This document shows, in pieces, positions 63,042 to 64,000 of a DNA stretch of 64,000 nt. Numbering within the stretch: the first letter of the stretch is position 1; each line of letters begins with the position of its first letter. The translations under genes were made by a program, and so were the position numbers. This DNA is from Crossiella equi (GTDB lineage: Bacteria; Actinomycetota; Actinomycetes; Mycobacteriales; Pseudonocardiaceae): contig NZ_JAGIOO010000001.1 of assembly GCF_017876755.1 (NCBI RefSeq), forward strand, positions 8,789,786 to 8,853,785, written 5' to 3'. Below the pieces are notes generated by a model. It was not told the DNA's origin. It did no database searches and was given only the letters and a program-made list of their open reading frames with translations.

Positions 63042-63911
63042 TCAGCCGAGCAGGGCCTGGGTGATCTGACGCGTGGTCTGCGCGGCGACGCGGGGGTTGG
63101 CCGCGGCGTGGGCGACGTGGGCGTTGAGCCCGGTGGCCAGGGCCCAGCCGCGGCCCCGGGTCCAGGTGGCCTCGTCCACGGCGAGCGCGGCGCGGAAGGT
63201 GGCCCGGGTGTCGGCGGAGAGGAGGGTGTAGGCGATGAGCAGGTCACACGCCGGGTCGCCCACGCCCAGCTCGCCGAAGTCGATGACCGCGCTGAGGCGG
63301 CCACCGCGGGTGAGCAGGTTGCCGGTGTGGAAGTCGCCGTGGCACCAAACCGGTGGGCGGTCCCGGCCCGGGGCGGCGAGGGCGGCCTCCCACAGCTCGG
63401 TCATCGCCGCGGTGTCGAACTCGTCCCCGGCCGCTGTGATGGCCGAGCGGGTCGCCGCGTCCCGGGCGGCCAGCGGTGCGCGGGTGAGGTCCTCGGGAGC
63501 GGCGGCGTCGAAGCCGTGCAGCGCGGTCAGGAATCCGGCCAGGGCCTCGGCGGCCTCGTGCGAGCCGGACAGGGTCTCGGTGGTGGCCACCTCGCCGTCC
63601 AGCCAGCGCGAGACCGCCCACGGCCACGGGTAGCCGAGGCCGGGTTCGCCCACCGCCACCAGGACCGGGACGGCCAGCGGCAGGCGCGGGGCGAGCCGGG
63701 GCAGCCACTCGGCTTCCTTGTGTGCCTGCCGGATCGCGCCGGAGTGGCGGGGGAGCCGGACGGAGAGGTCCTCGCCCAGGCGGTGGATCACGTGGTCCGA
63801 ACCGGCCGGGTCGAGCCGGGTCAGCGGCAGCCCGGACCAGTGTGGGAACTGCGTGTCGACCAGGCGCCTGGCCAGCGCGGTGGTGATCGCCGGGGTCGTT
63901 TCGACGGTCAA
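63042..63911 (-). CDS. Aminoglycoside phosphotransferase-family kinase
   Basis: 289 residues, APH fold. SDHVIHRLGEDLSVRLPRH is the nucleotide-binding beta hairpin; WCHGDFHTGNLL is Brenner's motif with the catalytic Asp; VIDFGELGVGDPACDL binds Mg2+. The family phosphorylates antibiotics, sugars or choline; the substrate cannot be told. TTG 63911 is the proposed start, with AGGAG six bases upstream; it overlaps the stop of an upstream frame. It is co-directional with the ngc operon, 73 bases away. Confidence 0.8.
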   Translation of the reverse strand: MTVETTPAITTALARRLVDTQFPHWSGLPLTRLDPAGSDHVIHRLGEDLSVRLPRHSGAIRQAHKEAEWLPRLAPRLPLAVPVLVAVGEPGLGYPWPWAVSRWLDGEVATTETLSGSHEAAEALAGFLTALHGFDAAAPEDLTRAPLAARDAATRSAITAAGDEFDTAAMTELWEAALAAPGRDRPPVWCHGDFHTGNLLTRGGRLSAVIDFGELGVGDPACDLLIAYTLLSADTRATFRAALAVDEATWTRGRGWALATGLNAHVAHAAANPRVAAQTTRQITQALLG

Positions 63912-64000
63912 GGACAGCTCCTGCCTGCGCGGTGTGCCCGGCCCGCCCGCAGCACGACGTCGAGCACAACCTCCGGATCGGCGGTGTAACACCCGCTGGC
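63908..64000 (-). CDS. C-terminal end of an upstream gene, cut by the window
   Basis: Thirty residues open from the window edge, ending RAHRAGRSCP, with a TGA that overlaps the TTG start of the phosphotransferase (TTGA). TADPEVVLDVVLRAGRAHRA looks like an amphipathic helix. The coupling suggests a real gene, but the family is not identifiable. Confidence 0.4.
   Translation of the reverse strand, partial: ASGCYTADPEVVLDVVLRAGRAHRAGRSCP

Noticed and set aside
1-64000. tRNA, rRNA and integrase-att structures
   Set aside because: No cloverleaf-like segment with a T-loop GGTTCGA box, no rRNA motifs and no integrase or transposase gene were seen.

Overview
The window is high-GC actinomycete DNA: strong third-position G/C, GTG and even TTG starts, ATGA/GTGA stop-start overlaps, and many SARP/AfsR and LAL-type regulators. 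The gene content suggests a filamentous, antibiotic-producing Pseudonocardiales-like organism (Saccharothrix/Crossiella/Lentzea type); this placement is inference. No rRNA or tRNA gene was seen.

Layout. (1) 1-5.5 kb: a forward operon for an amino-sugar/uronic-acid polymer, with nagA (partial), a ManD-type mannonate dehydratase, a fructuronate reductase-like enzyme, a secreted GH20 hexosaminidase and a secreted GH16-like protein. (2) 5.5-16.8 kb: an NCS2 nucleobase permease, a CPA1 antiporter, a PPOX-fold protein, a strongly signalled orphan small ORF, a secreted endonuclease I, an APC permease, a TPR protein with a small partner, and a secreted esterase. (3) 16.9-31.8 kb: a LAL-type LuxR regulator and an AfsR-like regulator next to a class I lanthipeptide cluster. 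The cluster holds a precursor missing from ordinary ORF calls (22188-22367), an attenuator-like hairpin, LanC, LanB, an ABC exporter, a luciferase-like (LLM) oxidoreductase and a two-component system. (4) 31.8-39.4 kb: a two-repeat CRISPR remnant, a deletion scar joining two gene fragments, a TetR/SDR pair with twin operators, a YjbR protein, an EndoH-like GH18, a DUF998 protein, an in-frame DMT-transporter/GT4 fusion and a secreted phospholipase D-like protein. (5) 39.6-54.9 kb: a Tat-lipoprotein VOC protein, then a regulator-rich terpenoid cluster. Its reverse-strand half carries polyprenyl synthase, an IspH-like protein, SARPs (one frameshifted) and an LLM oxidoreductase. Its forward half carries an FAD monooxygenase, a membrane protein, a cytochrome oxidase subunit III/IV-like pair and a class I terpene synthase. 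(6) 55.2-55.9 kb: a roughly 730-bp nested palindromic, non-coding element with inverted termini, two perfect 33-bp-stem hairpins and tandem repeats. (7) 55.9-64 kb: MarR, GH19 chitinase, a TetR/SDR pair with a clear promoter-operator, an M43 protease, an NgcEFG-type sugar ABC transporter and an APH-family phosphotransferase.

Two themes recur. The first is capture of GlcNAc-containing polymers: NagA, GH20, EndoH-like GH18, GH19 and NgcEFG. The second is specialised metabolism under SARP control. The most novel parts are the lanthipeptide with its nisin-like interlocked-ring motif and LLM enzyme, the terpene operon with an orphan respiratory-oxidase subunit pair, and the palindromic element.
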